From Vulcanisaeta distributa JCM 11217 (GTDB lineage: Archaea; Thermoproteota; Thermoprotei; Thermoproteales; Thermocladiaceae), in assembly GCF_001316005.1 (NCBI RefSeq), contig NZ_BBBJ01000012.1, positions 1 through 56,543 on the forward strand: DNA of 56,543 bases. Direction: 5' to 3'. Shown piece after piece: positions 40,098 to 49,276 of this stretch. The notes beneath the pieces were generated by a model. That model made no database searches, was not told the origin of the DNA, and saw nothing but the letters and a program-made list of their open reading frames with translations. A program made the translations under genes and the position numbers. Positions within the stretch are counted from its first letter, which is position 1. Each line of letters starts with the position of its first letter.

Positions 40098-42097
40098 ATG
40101 AGCACGCAGATCAGGAAGGTGGCGGTTATAGGAGCAGGTACAATGGGCCACGGCATAGCCGAGGTATCTGCCCTGGCGGGTTACGAGGTCGTTATGGTCG
40201 ATGTATCACAGGACCTACTAAATAAGGCTTTAGAAAGAATCAAGTGGAGTCTCGATAAATTTGCTGAGAGAGGTACAATAAGTAAGGAGAAGGTGAATGA
40301 GGTTATGAATAGAATAAAGACATCATTATCTATCGCGGAGGCTGTTAAGAACGCTGACATAATGATTGAGGCGGTTCCGGAAAAGCTTGACCTTAAAAAG
40401 CAGGTATTTGCTGAGGCCGATGCAAACGCACCTCCGCATGCTATCCTAGCCACAAACACGAGTAGTTTACCAATAACAGAGATTGCCAGCGCCACGAAGA
40501 GACCCGAGAGAGTCGTTGGCATCCACTTCTTCAATCCACCAGCCTTAATGCCCCCCCTTGTCGAGGTTATTAAGGGCGCACAAACAAGTGATGACATTGC
40601 TAAGAGGGCTTACGACTTCGTTAAGAGCCTTGGTAAGGAGCCAATAATGGTTAATAAGGACGTGCCCGGCTTCGTGGTGAATAGAATATTAATAGCGTTG
40701 AACTCCGCTGCGTGCTTATTAGCGGCTAACAATGTATATTCCGTAGTCGAGATAGACTCAGCCACTAAGTATAGGGCTGGTTTGCCCATGGGTATTTTCG
40801 AGCTTCAGGACTTCACAGGTATAGACGTGGGTTACCTAGTCGGTCTAGCGGTTGCTGAGAGGGATCCAATGCTTAGGGTTCCATGCCCATTAATTGAGGA
40901 CCTATATAAGAAGGGCTGGCTTGGTCAGAAGAGTGGTCGTGGCTTCTATGAATATAAGGGTGGCCCGTATGAGAGAGCCAACATACCCAGGGAGGCTGGT
41001 GAGAAGGTTGACTTGGTGCAAATATTTGCTCCAGCAATAAACATGGCGGCTTGGTTGCTTAGGCAGGGTATTGCCTCGAGGGATGATATTGAGAAGGGCG
41101 TTAAGTTAGGTCTTGGCTGGCCAAAGGGTGTCTTTGAGTATGCCGATGAGTTTGGCATTGATAAGGTTGTTGAGGCGCTGAACCAATTATACTCTAAGTA
41201 TGGCTATGAGTTATTCAAACCAGACCCGTTACTCACGCAGATGGTTCAGGAGGGTAGGCTCGGTCAGAAGAGTGGTAGGGGGTTCTATGAGTACGGTGCT
41301 GTTGGTGTGACTGAGTTTAAGGAAATAATACTGAGGAGAGAGCCACCGCTTGCCTGGATAATACTCAACAGACCACAGAGGCTCAATGCCTTAACACTGA
41401 CAATGCTTGAGGAGATAAGTAGGGCTCTCGACATGCTTTGGGATGATAAGGAGGTTAGGGTAGTAATAATTAGGGGGGGCGCGGGTGACAGGGCATTCTC
41501 CGCAGGTGCCGACGTTACATCATTCCAAGGCCCATTACACACTTACTACTTCTTCATTTATAATAGGAAGTTCCAGGATGCCGTTAATAAGATTGAAAGG
41601 TTCCCCAAGCCCGTAATAGCCGCAATAGATGGTTACGCCCTTGGTGGTGGCTTGGAAATCGCCATGGCCTGCGACTTCAGGATAGCCACGGATAGGTCCG
41701 AGCTTGGTCAGCCTGAGATAAACCTGGGCATAATACCGGGTGCAGGAGGAACGCAGAAGTTAATTAGGTATGTTGGCTTGGTAGGGCTAAGGAGTTGATA
41801 ATGCTTGGCGATAGAATAAAGGCTGATGAGGCATATAGGATTGGCTTAGTCAACAGGGTTGTGCCTAAGGAGAAGTTTGAGGATGAGGTTAGGTCATTCG
41901 CAATGAGATTAGCCCAGGGCCCACCAATAGCACTGACCTATGCAAAGTACGCGATAAACTTTGGAACGCAGGTGCCGGTTGACATAGGCATGATGCTTGA
42001 GGCAGCGTTCTTCAGCATGGCTGTAAACACCAAGGATGCGCAGGAAGGTGTAATGGCCTTTGCAATGCGTAGGAGGCCCGAGTTCAAGGGCGAGTGA
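40098..42097 (+). CDS. Bifunctional 3-hydroxyacyl-CoA dehydrogenase/enoyl-CoA hydratase, frame broken once
   Basis: N half: NAD loop VAVIGAGTMGHGIAEVSALAGYEVV, catalytic HFFNP, two GLGW/GLGQKSGRGFYEY-type repeats of the dehydrogenase C-domain. C half: crotonase fold with WIILNRPQRLNALT, GDRAFSAGADVTSF, AAIDGYALGGGLEIAMACDF and EINLGIIPGAGGTQ (both glutamates). The break is near 41780, GGG read as GG; restored VGLGRAKELIMLGDRI. About 667 aa. The same dehydrogenase-hydratase order occurs in the crenarchaeal crotonyl-CoA hydratase/(S)-3-hydroxybutyryl-CoA dehydrogenase of hydroxybutyrate CO2-fixation cycles, and it also serves beta-oxidation; which applies here is inference. Confidence 0.92.
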
Positions 42098-42106
42098 GGG
42101 TATTAT

Positions 42107-42137
42107 ATAATATAAATAGTAACATTACTTAAAATCC
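42107..42137. promoter_or_regulatory. Upstream element shared with the acetoacetate-decarboxylase-like gene
   Basis: Begins ATAATATAAATAGTA and continues to TACTTAAA; the same 15 bases and the TACTTAAA box recur at 48352-48382. It lies between the HBD/crotonase stop and the SCP2 start. Confidence 0.45.
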
Positions 42138-42165
42138 TAATGAACTAAATCAATTCTTGATTAAC

Positions 42166-42507
42166 ATGTCTGAGGATCCCTTCGAACTTCTAAAGTCAAT
42201 GACTGAGAAGGCCCTGCCAAAACTAACCAGTAAGGTTAGTGGGCCGGTCAAGGTGTTTCAATTCACTGGGGGGGAGGGCTACGAACCATTCTACGTCGAG
42301 GTTGGCGGTGGCACTGTGAAGCTTAATAAGGGTACCCATAGGTCGCCAACAGCTACAATACAGGTGAATAAGGATAACCTGCTGAAGTTAATTAAGGGGC
42401 AGCTCGATGCAATGCAGGCTTATTTCTCAGGCATCATTAAGGTAACGGGTAACATAATGGATGCCGCAACACTCATTGATATAATGAATACGGCGCGTAG
42501 TGCGTAG
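42166..42507 (+). CDS. SCP2 sterol-carrier domain protein
   Basis: 113 aa, single SCP2 lipid-binding domain: VFQFTGGEGYEPFYVEVGGG, then ATIQVNKDNLLKLIKGQLDAMQAYFSGIIKVTGN, the family's hallmark (A..F..G.I...G) at the C-terminal half. These domains bind fatty acyl-CoA or other lipids and fit the surrounding acyl-CoA enzymes. Start ATG 42166; a TTG at 42157 is in frame. Intact, though TGGEGYE follows a G7 run. A second SCP2-type gene lies at 46492. Confidence 0.85.
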   Translation: MSEDPFELLKSMTEKALPKLTSKVSGPVKVFQFTGGEGYEPFYVEVGGGTVKLNKGTHRSPTATIQVNKDNLLKLIKGQLDAMQAYFSGIIKVTGNIMDAATLIDIMNTARSA

Positions 42508-42613
42508 TAATACAATATATAGGCTTATACATACCAATCAAAACCAATCATTTTTCTCACTTACTATAAATAATAGGTATGCTTATTACATTATGAGTTT
42601 ATTGATTTAGTAT

Positions 42614-43578
42614 ATGAGGATTTTGGTCACAGTACCGCTTGTGGACCCGGACGTTGGTCCACAGGCGATGAAAATGCTTAGTGAGGTTGGTGAGGTTGAT
42701 GTTAAGCCAATGACCACCGAGCAGTTGAGGGATGTAATACGCGATTACGACGCGGTAATAGTCAGTGTCTGGCATAGGGTGACTAGGGACATTATAGATG
42801 CAGGTAGGAACCTTAAGGTAATCGGTACCGCATCCGTAGGTACTGACCATATTGATGTCGAGTATGCCGAGAGTAAGGGAATTAAAGTCGTCAGCGCCGC
42901 CGGTGCCTCGACATACAGCGTAGCGGAGTTCACCTTCGGCTTATTACTAATGATGGTTAAGAGGATTCCCGAGAATATGGGCAGGGTTAGGAATGGTGAG
43001 TGGGGGGTTCGTTATTAACACCAGGTATTGAGTTGTTCGGTAAGACCCTGGGCATAATAGGTCTTGGTAGGATTGGCTCCTACGTGGCATCAATAGCCAA
43101 TGCCTTTAGGATGAGGGTTCTCGCCTATGATCCGTTCGTGGATAGGGAGAGATTCATTGAGGTTAATGCGATTAGGGTTGAAAACCTCGATGACCTGCTT
43201 AGGCAGTCGGACTTCATAACGATACACACGTCGTTGACTAAAGAGAGTAGGGGGGGCTTGATTAGTAGGAGGGAGGTTGGGCTTATGAAGGATGGTGTCT
43301 ACATCATTAACACTGCCAGGGGGGGTGAGGTTGTTGATGAGAATGCAATTCTCGAGGGCTTAAAGAGCGGCAAAATAGCTGGTTATGCGGCGGATGTGCT
43401 CACAGGTGAGCCACCGACTGAGGACACATCGCCATTACTAAGGGCATTCAAGAGAGGCGAGGTCCCGAACCTATTCATTACGAGCCACATAGCTGGAGTC
43501 ACGCGAGAGTCCGTGAAAAGGTACACGCTATACGTGGCTAAGGGCGTTAGGGATGCGTTAATGGCGCTTAAGAGGTGA
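42614..43578 (+). CDS. D-2-hydroxyacid dehydrogenase (3-phosphoglycerate dehydrogenase/glyoxylate reductase type), frame broken once
   Basis: NAD-dependent 2-hydroxyacid dehydrogenase, short form. VIGTASVGTDHID, STYSVAEFTFGLLL, GLGRIGSYVASIANAF (Rossmann), INTARGGEVVDENAI with the arginine, and SHIAGVT with the catalytic histidine. The break is at G6 43002-43007 (four expected; restored GEWGSLLTPGIELFGKT). About 321 aa. It may be PGDH for serine synthesis or a glyoxylate/hydroxypyruvate reductase. The next gene, a ThDP enzyme, starts 3 nt downstream, so the pair probably works on related 2-hydroxy/2-oxo acids (inference). Confidence 0.85.
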
Positions 43579-43581
43579 GGG

Positions 43582-45279
43582 ATGGCCATGGTGACTGGTG
43601 GTGAGGCAATTGTTAAGTCCCTGATTGAGGAGGGCGTGGATACAGTATTTGGCTTACCTGGGACACACGTACTGGCCTATACGCGGCGCTTCATGATTAC
43701 CGTGATAAGATAAAGCACGTGCTTGGACGCTTTGAACCAAGCATGGGTTTCATGGCTGATGGCTATGCAAGGGCCAGTGTAAGGTCGGTGTTGTAATCGC
43801 CACTGCAGGCCCGGGTGCAACCGGCCTAGTTACACCACTTGCCCAGGCATCGGTTGAGGGAGTTCCAATCGTGGCGCTTGCTGGATTAACGCCAATAAGG
43901 ACGGCAGGTAGGGGTTATTACCACGAATTTAGGGATGTGAATGCCCAATTGAATATTTTCAAGTCATTCGCTAAGTGGGCTGTTAGGGTTGAGGATCCTA
44001 AGGAGATATCCAGGGTAATGGCTAAGGCCTTTAGGATGGCCAGGGAGGGTAGGCCAGGCCCTGTCTATGTGGAGTTGCCTAGGGACGTGATTGAGAGTGA
44101 GACCGAGTGGGTAGGCTACACTAAGGAGGAACCCACGAGGGTCAAGCCTGACCCAGGTCTGGTGGATTTAGCCGCCAAGGAATTACTTAATGCTGAGAGG
44201 CCTGTTATCTACGTCGGTGGTGGTGTAATAGCGGCAGACGCAAGTGAAGCCTTATCAGGGTTGCTGAGGAGTTGGGTGCTCCCGTTGTTACCTCTGTCAT
44301 GGGTAAGGGTGCAATACCATTTGATCATCCATTACATGGAGGCTTAGCCGCGGGTTACTTTGGGGATACTGTGGCTGTTAAGCTTGTTGAGAATGCCGAT
44401 GTAGTGCTCGCAGTGGGTACGAGGTTTAGCGAGCTGGGCACGGGCATGTGGTCGCTACCAATAAGGGGGAGGCTTATTCACGTTAATGTTGATCCAAACG
44501 ATATTGGCAGGAACTATAAGACTGACTTAGCAATAATCTCAGATGCCCTGGAATTCCTTAACACATTGTATGATAGGGTTAAGGGTAAAGGACCTGGCAG
44601 GGATAGAGGTATCAAGCTAATTAATGAGGTTAAGGCTTCTGTAGGTAATCAACAACTGAGGGAGCTTGGTTATGACGAATCCAGGATAAACCCAAGCGAT
44701 TTAGTGAGGGCTCTCTCCCACGTTATTGACAGCGACATGCGTGAGGGAAAGGCGATAGTCACCTGCGATGCCGGTGGTAATCAAGTCGCCATGTTTGAGT
44801 TACCAGTCTATAAACCAAGGACTTACTTTAACCCGGCGGGCTTTACATCGCTGGGTTTCGCAATACCTGCGGCTATTGGCGCTAAGGTGGCTAGGCCTGA
44901 TGCGACTGTGGTTGCCACGACTGGTGATGCGGCATTCTTCATGACTGGCATGGAGATAGCCACGGCGGCTGAGTTAAACCTTAAGGTTGCATTTGTGATA
45001 TTTAATGATAGGGCTCAGGGAGTACTGAAGCTACAGCAGAGGCTTCTCTATGGTGGTAAGGTCTATGCGTCACATACATACCCTATGGACTTCTGCAAGT
45101 TCGCTGAATCACTAAACATAGATTGCGTTAGAATCAGTGATAAGAAGGAGTTGGAGGATGGACTGGATAAGTGCATATATGGAACTAATAAGCCGTGCAT
45201 CGCCGACGTCCTCGTTAACCCAGATGCAGTGCCAACGCCAATAACTAGGCAGTTAATGGCTATATTCGGTAAAAGATAA
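43582..45279 (+). CDS. Thiamine-diphosphate-dependent enzyme, acetolactate synthase-like, frame broken three times
   Basis: GGEAIVKSLIEEGVDTVFGLPGTHVL (N-terminal Pyr domain), RFEPSMGFMADGYARA with a phenylalanine-glutamate pair at the catalytic Glu position, TAGPGATGLVTPLAQAS, central FAD/ADP-like domain with VIYVGGGVI, and C-terminal ThDP motif GDAAFFMTGMEIATAAELNLKV...FNDRAQGVLK (GD-x-N equivalent). Breaks near 43681 (CCC read as CC), 43773 (GG read as G; restored ARASGKVGVVIATAGPG) and 44262 (GGGG read as GGG; restored ALSGVAEELGAPVV). About 566 aa. It could be acetolactate synthase, 2-hydroxyacyl-CoA lyase or oxalyl-CoA decarboxylase-like; no regulatory ilvH subunit is adjacent. Confidence 0.8.
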
Positions 45280-45320
45280 TCATGAGTGATTTAACGGATA
45301 CCCCCCCTTAAAAAGGCGAT

Positions 45321-46378
45321 TTAACCCCACTTAACAATGGCCCTTGCATGGAGCCCCCCCTTCTCCAGGTTATCGTATGCTTCATTTATCTGCTCAGGAG
45401 CGTATACGTGACTAACCAACTTCTTGATATCCACCTTACCCGAAGCCACAAGCCTAATTATCTCCGGTAGGTCAAGCCTGGGCCTATAGCCTAAACTACC
45501 TATTATCCTAATGCCATTAATTACGAAAGGCAGTATGTTCACGCTGAAGTAGGACTTTGGACCACCAAGTCCGGTCACCACTATCGTGCCGGCCCTGGCC
45601 ACCACCTCCATGGATAACTTGAGGTCAGGCTCTGGCCTGGCTTCGTGAACTACGTCGGCACCGTCTGGGAGTATATCCCTTATCCTGCTTATTGGGTCCT
45701 CCTTGCTCGAGTTTATCACGTGGGTGGCGCCGAGCTCCTTAGCCTTATCGAGCGCGTAGTCCCTAATGTCCACGGCAATTATTGGGTACGCGCCCATGGC
45801 GCTGGCTAATTGAACGGCCGATAAACCAACACCGCCAACGCCAATAACCACTAGGCTTGTGCCTGGCCCAACACCGGCCTCCCTCAATGCGTGGTATGCA
45901 GTGCCGTAGGCGCAGGCAATTGGTGCTGCGTAGTAAACATCAACACCCTTCTCAAGGGGGGGTATAACCGCTATTTCGGGGACTGTTAGGTACTCAGCAT
46001 GGCCACCGTTAAGCCAACCAAGCCCGGCATCCTACCTGCGGCCGCTGGGCAGTAGTTCTCCTTGCCGCTGGCACAGTACTTACAGATACCGTCTGGGACG
46101 ATCCAGGAAACAATGACCGGATCGCCCTTCCTTAAGCCCCCCCATGGATTCTTAACATCGGGCCCAAAATCCTCAACCCAACCGGAAATCTCATGCCCAG
46201 GTATGAAACCTTGCCTAACCGGCCCAAAATCACCCTTAAATAGGTGCAGGTCACTGTGGCATATGCCAGTCGCGGCAACCTTAACAAGTATCTCGCCGGG
46301 TCCCGGCTTCGGTGCGGGTACCTCCTTGATTTCTAGGTATGGTTTGCTTGGTCCCCCCCTGTAGGTTGCGGCCTTCAT
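45321..46378 (-). CDS. Zinc-dependent alcohol dehydrogenase, frame broken once
   Basis: Catalytic zinc cysteine in TGICHSDLH and the GHEISGWVE element; structural-zinc-like CKYCASGKENYC (three cysteines visible, the first C of the usual four missing in this arrangement); Rossmann VVIGVGGVGLSAVQLASAMGA with VDIRD favouring NAD. The break is near 46016: GGG read as GG on the coding strand; restored PGLGWLNGGHAEYLTVPE. About 353 aa. Substrate unknown; in the island it may reduce or oxidise alcohol/aldehyde products. Divergent orientation to the ThDP gene's end (converging, 41 nt). Confidence 0.88.
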
Positions 46379-46442
46379 GAGTATTAATGTATATCAATGG
46401 CTTTTAACAAATCACTGTAAGATTAATATTTTGACATAAAGT

Positions 46443-46464
46443 AAATATATAACCATATATATTT
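46443..46464. repeat. Gapped A/T palindrome upstream of the alcohol dehydrogenase
   Basis: AAATATAT and ATATATTT are inverted copies with a 6-nt centre, between the alcohol dehydrogenase start and the stop of the SCP2-like gene. A regulator site is possible; A/T composition makes chance likely too. Confidence 0.3.
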
Positions 46465-46491
46465 AATACTTTAAGGGAGAAACGCCGTGGA

Positions 46492-46923
46492 TTAGGCCAC
46501 GAACTTCGTTGGAACTCTCATGGCTGTATTCGTCATTTTAATGGCTGCTGATGAGAATTGAATAAGGGTTAGGAAGCTACCCTTCTTCACCCTAATCTTC
46601 CTCGAGAGTATTGCCGCGACTGGATCAACCTTACCCTGTATTAAGTCCTTCCAGAGGGTGTAGTCTGCCTCTAATACGTAGTCAGCATCTGCCTTACTCG
46701 CATCTATGTAGAACTCAGAGCCCTGGCAAGTACCATTCCTAAGCTTAAACTTCATGGCGCCAGCGTTAGAAGTCACGTTGCTAAGCCCCATTAATTGAGC
46801 CACAGCACTAACAACGGCATTAGGCACGTTAGACGCCACAAAGACCACATCCCAAACCCAATCCTTAGCCGCCTCCCTATACTCCTGATTCTCATTTAAG
46901 GCCTTGCAAAAGGCCTCAGCCAC
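46492..46923 (-). CDS. SCP2-type lipid-binding protein
   Basis: 143 aa. DWVWDVVFVASNVPNAVVSAV, then DADYVLEADYTLWKDLIQGKVDPVAAILSRKIRVKKGS, the second SCP2 hallmark (helix ahead of a strand with RK-x-KVKKG). The protein is longer at the N-terminus than the one at 42166 and only distantly similar. GTG start at 46923, with TTTTATATTTC on the minus strand 20-25 nt before. Probably presents an acyl-CoA or sterol-like substrate to neighbouring enzymes (inference). Confidence 0.75.
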   Translation of the reverse strand: MAEAFCKALNENQEYREAAKDWVWDVVFVASNVPNAVVSAVAQLMGLSNVTSNAGAMKFKLRNGTCQGSEFYIDASKADADYVLEADYTLWKDLIQGKVDPVAAILSRKIRVKKGSFLTLIQFSSAAIKMTNTAMRVPTKFVA

Positions 46924-46937
46924 TGTGGGCTGGGAAA

Positions 46938-46947
46938 TATAAAACCC
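46938..46947 (-). promoter_or_regulatory. Candidate TATA box of the SCP2-like gene
   Basis: GGTTTTATATTT on the minus strand, about 20 nt before the GTG at 46923, close to leaderless spacing. Confidence 0.4.
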
Positions 46948-47021
46948 TCACTTGACATACATAGTTAATTATTTCCTACGAATTTAAAGAATTATTGATA
47001 TAAATGTTATATATTAACTCG

Positions 47022-47037
47022 AATATATCGATATATT
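47022..47037. repeat. Perfect 16-bp palindrome in the SCP2-like/acyl-CoA dehydrogenase intergenic
   Basis: AATATATCGATATATT is fully self-complementary and lies about 20 nt before the acyl-CoA dehydrogenase TATA box, between two divergent lipid genes; a position suited to a dimeric repressor. Confidence 0.5.
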
Positions 47038-47052
47038 ATATATGGTAATTAC

Positions 47053-47062
47053 GTTTAAAATA
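47053..47062 (+). promoter_or_regulatory. Candidate TATA box of the acyl-CoA dehydrogenase
   Basis: GTTTAAAATA centred about 26 nt before the ATG at 47083. Confidence 0.5.
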
Positions 47063-47082
47063 TCTACATATAATTAGTTACA

Positions 47083-48345
47083 ATGAGTTACCTGGATCTT
47101 GATAGATTGAGTAGTGAGGATGATGCAATAAGGAGGGATATTCATAAGCTTGCTGAGGAGGTCCTTAGGCCATTATCAATTAAGGTTGATAAGATGGACC
47201 CAGGGGGGGATAGAATTGCGCCTGGTTCACCATTGTATGACGCTATTAGGGAGATGAAGAGGATGGGGGGGTTGCACAGGATTCACCTGCCCAAGGATCG
47301 TGGTGGCATTGAGCTAACGAACCTACAGAGGTACATAATCGATGAGGAGCTTGGTTGGGCTAGCTTGGGCTTTGCAACGCTTATTGGTGTTGACGCGATA
47401 CCATTCACAATAGCTGCGTTGTTTGGTTCAGAAAGAATTAGGGAGGAACTTGTTAGGCCATGGCTTGAGGACACTGAGGGTAGGTACATCGGTTGTTGGG
47501 GTGTCACGGAGCCTGAGCATGGTAGCGATTACATACTGGCGTTTAGGGATAAGGAGGTTGAATCCTTTGGTAGGGGGGGTAATGTGATTATTGAGCGTGA
47601 TGGTGATGAGTGGGTCATAAATGGGCAGAAGTCTGCCTGGGTATCGGCGGCGCCAATATGCACTCACATGGGTCTTCATGCTCAATTAAAGGATGGCAAG
47701 AGCCTTAGGGACGGCGCATTCGTAATAGTGCCGCTCAACCTAAAGGGCGTTAGAAAGGGTGAGCCGGTTGATATGCTTGGTAATAGGGATTGTCCACAGG
47801 GACCTGTATACTTTGATAATGTACGTGTACCTGATGATTACGTAATTGTTCAACCACCATTCTACGAAGTTTTCTCAGACCAATTACTTAACTTGACAAG
47901 CGTGAACATGGGCGCGTACTCAGTGGGTCTCGCCAGGGCGGCCTTTGAGGAGGCCTTGAAATACGCAAAGTCTCGTGTGCAGGGTGGTAAACCGTTAGTT
48001 GAACATAAGAACATTAAGTTGAAGATTTATGAGATGTTCGAGAAGGTCGAGACGGCTAGGTACTACGTTAGGAGGGCCATGGATTACGTATACACGAAGT
48101 TCTTTGTTGAGCAGTCATTCACAATACCACCCAGGTACGCAAGGGCTGCTCAGATATACGCGAAGAAGATAGCCTTTGAGGTAGCCCATGATGCATTGCA
48201 AATATTTGGTGCTTATGGTCTCAGCAAGGAGTTCATTATTGAGAAGTTATTTAGAGACGCTAGAGCATTGCTCATTGAGGATGGTACCGTGGAGGCCTTA
48301 AGCCTTGACGCTGCTGATGACATTATTCAGGGTTATGGTTTGTAA
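47083..48345 (+). CDS. Acyl-CoA dehydrogenase
   Basis: FAD enzyme introducing the trans-2 double bond, first oxidative step of beta-oxidation. 420 aa, intact. GCWGVTEPEHGSDYI (FAD/substrate loop), WVINGQKSAWVSAA, VNMGAYSVGLARAAFEEALKYAKSRVQGGKPL and the C-terminal LIEDGTVEALSLDAAD, whose glutamate is at the position of the catalytic base in many members. Conserved DALQIFGAYGLSKEFIIEKLFRDARA fits the family. Two G7 runs (47202, 47573) give GG. An ETF partner is not in the window. Divergent from the SCP2-like gene, with a palindrome between. Confidence 0.92.
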   Translation: MSYLDLDRLSSEDDAIRRDIHKLAEEVLRPLSIKVDKMDPGGDRIAPGSPLYDAIREMKRMGGLHRIHLPKDRGGIELTNLQRYIIDEELGWASLGFATLIGVDAIPFTIAALFGSERIREELVRPWLEDTEGRYIGCWGVTEPEHGSDYILAFRDKEVESFGRGGNVIIERDGDEWVINGQKSAWVSAAPICTHMGLHAQLKDGKSLRDGAFVIVPLNLKGVRKGEPVDMLGNRDCPQGPVYFDNVRVPDDYVIVQPPFYEVFSDQLLNLTSVNMGAYSVGLARAAFEEALKYAKSRVQGGKPLVEHKNIKLKIYEMFEKVETARYYVRRAMDYVYTKFFVEQSFTIPPRYARAAQIYAKKIAFEVAHDALQIFGAYGLSKEFIIEKLFRDARALLIEDGTVEALSLDAADDIIQGYGL

Positions 48346-48351
48346 AAGTAA

Positions 48352-48382
48352 ATAATATAAATAGTACTAATACTTAAATTTA
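48352..48382. promoter_or_regulatory. Upstream element shared with the SCP2 gene at 42166, includes TATA box
   Basis: Begins ATAATATAAATAGTA and continues to TACTTAAATT. CTTAAATTTA at 48373-48382 is centred about 26 nt before the ATG at 48403, so the element overlaps the core promoter. Confidence 0.5.
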
Positions 48383-48402
48383 AATAGACATATTTCAAGT
48401 AT

Positions 48403-49203
48403 ATGGTCCTTAAGGGCGGTGATAAGGGTTTTGGAATACCATTAAATGCCCCCCCGTTATATCCCCCCCGCTCATCAGTCATAAATTATAGTAAAGTTAG
48501 AGTAGTTATGGCGCTGGCAAACATTGATCCAAAGAGCGTGGAGCCACTACTACCTGAGGGTGTTGACTTAGCCCTTGAGATGGCTGCCTTCTGGGTTGGC
48601 GATTACGGAATATCGACGGTTGGAGTCTACAGGGAAGCATTGGTGGCGCTACCCGTGAAGACCGAGGGTATTGAACTCGCTTATTACATACCGTATATTT
48701 ACGTAACCAATGACGCAGCCATGGCAGCAGGCAGGGAATTGGCTGGCGCACCTAAGAAGCTTGGTGACATTAGGCTTACTGTCAATGATTATGGTTTAGC
48801 AATAGGTACGTTAGATAGGGGGGGCGGTGAATTAATGAGGATTGAGGTTGCAATAAGTGGTAAGTTAGGACTTGAGCAGTTAGACACTTTTAAGGCATTA
48901 ATGCCCAGGGTGGAGAATACCGTGACTTTCCCACTACTATCATTAAGGACATTACCACCCTTACCTGACGGCACTCCCGGCATTGCTCAATTAATACACT
49001 GGTATGCCAAGTTCACATTCACGCCAAGGGAAAGCCCGCAAATATGGGCTGGTGATGCTAGAATTAAACTTGGCGGTACACCGTATGACCCACTTGACGA
49101 TATTAGGGTGACCCAGGTAATTACAGGTTTTTACATTGAGGGCGATATGGAGCTTGGAATCATTAAGAGGGTTAAGGAGTGGGGGGGATTAACCTGGAGT
49201 TAG
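48403..49203 (+). CDS. Acetoacetate decarboxylase family protein
   Basis: 266 aa, intact. Beta-cone fold marks: SVINYSKVRVVMALANIDPKSVEPLLPEGVDL at the N-terminus, YYIPYIYVTNDAAMAAGRELAGAPKKLGDI holding the Schiff-base lysine pair (PKKL) and the substrate arginine (AGRE), and late DPLDDIRVTQVITGFYIEGD. True decarboxylases convert acetoacetate to acetone and CO2; many family members instead act as aldolase/dehydratases on other keto acids. With thiolase and HBD nearby, acetoacetate is a natural candidate (inference). Confidence 0.85.
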   Translation: MVLKGGDKGFGIPLNAPPLYPPRSSVINYSKVRVVMALANIDPKSVEPLLPEGVDLALEMAAFWVGDYGISTVGVYREALVALPVKTEGIELAYYIPYIYVTNDAAMAAGRELAGAPKKLGDIRLTVNDYGLAIGTLDRGGGELMRIEVAISGKLGLEQLDTFKALMPRVENTVTFPLLSLRTLPPLPDGTPGIAQLIHWYAKFTFTPRESPQIWAGDARIKLGGTPYDPLDDIRVTQVITGFYIEGDMELGIIKRVKEWGGLTWS

Positions 49204-49276
49204 GGTATATAGAGTAATAAATATTATATGTATTAAAAATATTTTAATTCAACATTAAGAATTAATTCAATGAATT

